A stretch of DNA of 64,000 bases. Origin: Dirofilaria immitis (lineage: Eukaryota; Nematoda; Chromadorea; Rhabditida; Onchocercidae). Made by a program: the position numbers and the translations under genes. How positions within the stretch are numbered: position 1 is the first letter of the stretch; every line of letters begins with the position of its first letter. The stretch spans positions 2,976,001 to 3,040,000 of the forward strand of contig JAKNDB010000103.1 in NCBI GenBank assembly GCA_024305405.1. The letters are read 5' to 3'. Below the pieces are notes generated by a model. The model was not told the origin of the DNA. It saw nothing but the letters and a program-made list of their open reading frames with translations, and made no database searches. This document shows positions 63,477-64,000 of the stretch, one piece after another.

Positions 63477-64000
63477 CTAAAGTAAAATAAAAAGATTAGG
63501 CATAACGAAAAAAAAAAAAGAAAAAATTCTTTAATTATTAGTATTTCCATTTATAATATAAAATAATTAAATAATTTAACGAATGATATAAAAATCGATT
63601 CATTTCTCTTTGGAAATTAATTGATTAATTAATAATTAAAAGATTGAAATCTAAAATTTTAAAATTTTTAAATTGAACTATTATATCTTTTTTAACATGA
63701 AATATTGTATTATATCGTATATCTTTTACAGAATATTGTATTATATCGTATATCTTTTTATAGAATATTGTATTATATCGTATATCTTTTTATAGAATAT
63801 TGTATTATATCGTGTACCTATTAATCATTATCTGTGATTGCATATATTCTAACCATTTCTGTATTATTACTATAGCTATTTTCATTATTATTCCGGAATA
63901 TTTCCGGATAAGTATTAAAGATGAGTGTTTTTTTTGATGTTGTTTCGTGATATTGTTGTATCGTTTTTGTTTTATATTTTTGATCTAAAAATTCTTTCGA
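63477..64000. other. AT-rich right edge of the window
   Basis: May be intron or upstream exons of the minus-strand gene. It includes the tandem repeat at 63,701-63,820 and no other recognisable feature. Confidence 0.4.
63701..63820. repeat. 31-32-bp tandem repeat, four copies
   Basis: AATATTGTATTATATCGTAT begins at 63,701, 63,732, 63,764 and 63,796, each followed by ATCTTTT(TA)TAG except the last, which diverges to GTACC. Confidence 0.95.

Noticed and set aside
1..64000. tRNA, rRNA and CRISPR
   Set aside because: No convincing A/B-box pair with cloverleaf, no rRNA-like sequence and no spaced repeat array was seen on either strand.

Overview
The window reads as nuclear DNA of a parasitic nematode, most likely a spirurid of the filarial type. 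It is extremely AT-rich. The genes have many short exons joined by nematode-style 3' splice sites (TTTTCAG or TTTTTAG), and acceptors lie 0-34 nt before start codons, as expected for spliced-leader trans-splicing. Degenerate copies of the nematode telomere hexamer TTAGGC occur inside dispersed repeats. The genus cannot be told from the sequence alone.

Layout. 1-12,280: gene-poor, AT-rich DNA with tandem repeats (about 120/245 bp, a 46-bp minisatellite, a 48-bp satellite, a TTC/GTC tract and a 137-bp duplication). 12,315-17,847 (+): an intact 11-exon hexokinase with a glutamine-rich C-terminal tail; the intron after exon 10 carries a duplicated exon fragment. 21,922-28,168 (+): a 14-exon BRF1, the TFIIB-like subunit of RNA polymerase III initiation factor TFIIIB, broken in the assembly by several one-base losses and one in-frame TAA. 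28,169-51,217: 23 kb without a convincing gene. It holds three diverged copies of a dispersed repeat, LTR-like remnants, a perfect 48-bp inverted repeat, and a pair of about 585-bp inverted arms 2.9 kb apart. 51,218-53,976 (-): a membrane-anchored, glutathione-S-transferase-like protein of the failed-axon-connections (FAXC) family. About 54,898-60,533 (+): a nematode-type non-receptor protein tyrosine phosphatase, divergently oriented from the FAXC-like gene and also carrying one-base losses. 60,534-64,000: more tandem repeats and the 3' exons of an unidentified coiled-coil-like minus-strand gene.

No pathway links these genes: glucose phosphorylation, Pol III initiation, a GST-like membrane protein and a tyrosine phosphatase are ordinary unlinked functions. 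No bacterial operon, CRISPR array, virus or novel gene system was found. The notable signals are genomic. Nearly every coding disruption is explained by loss of one base from a short run, which suggests consensus error more than gene death. There are also a hexokinase exon duplication, a possible TG 3' splice site in the FAXC-like gene, and an unusually young inverted-repeat pair in an old repeat field. All exon coordinates were read by eye from splice signals, reading phase and family similarity.
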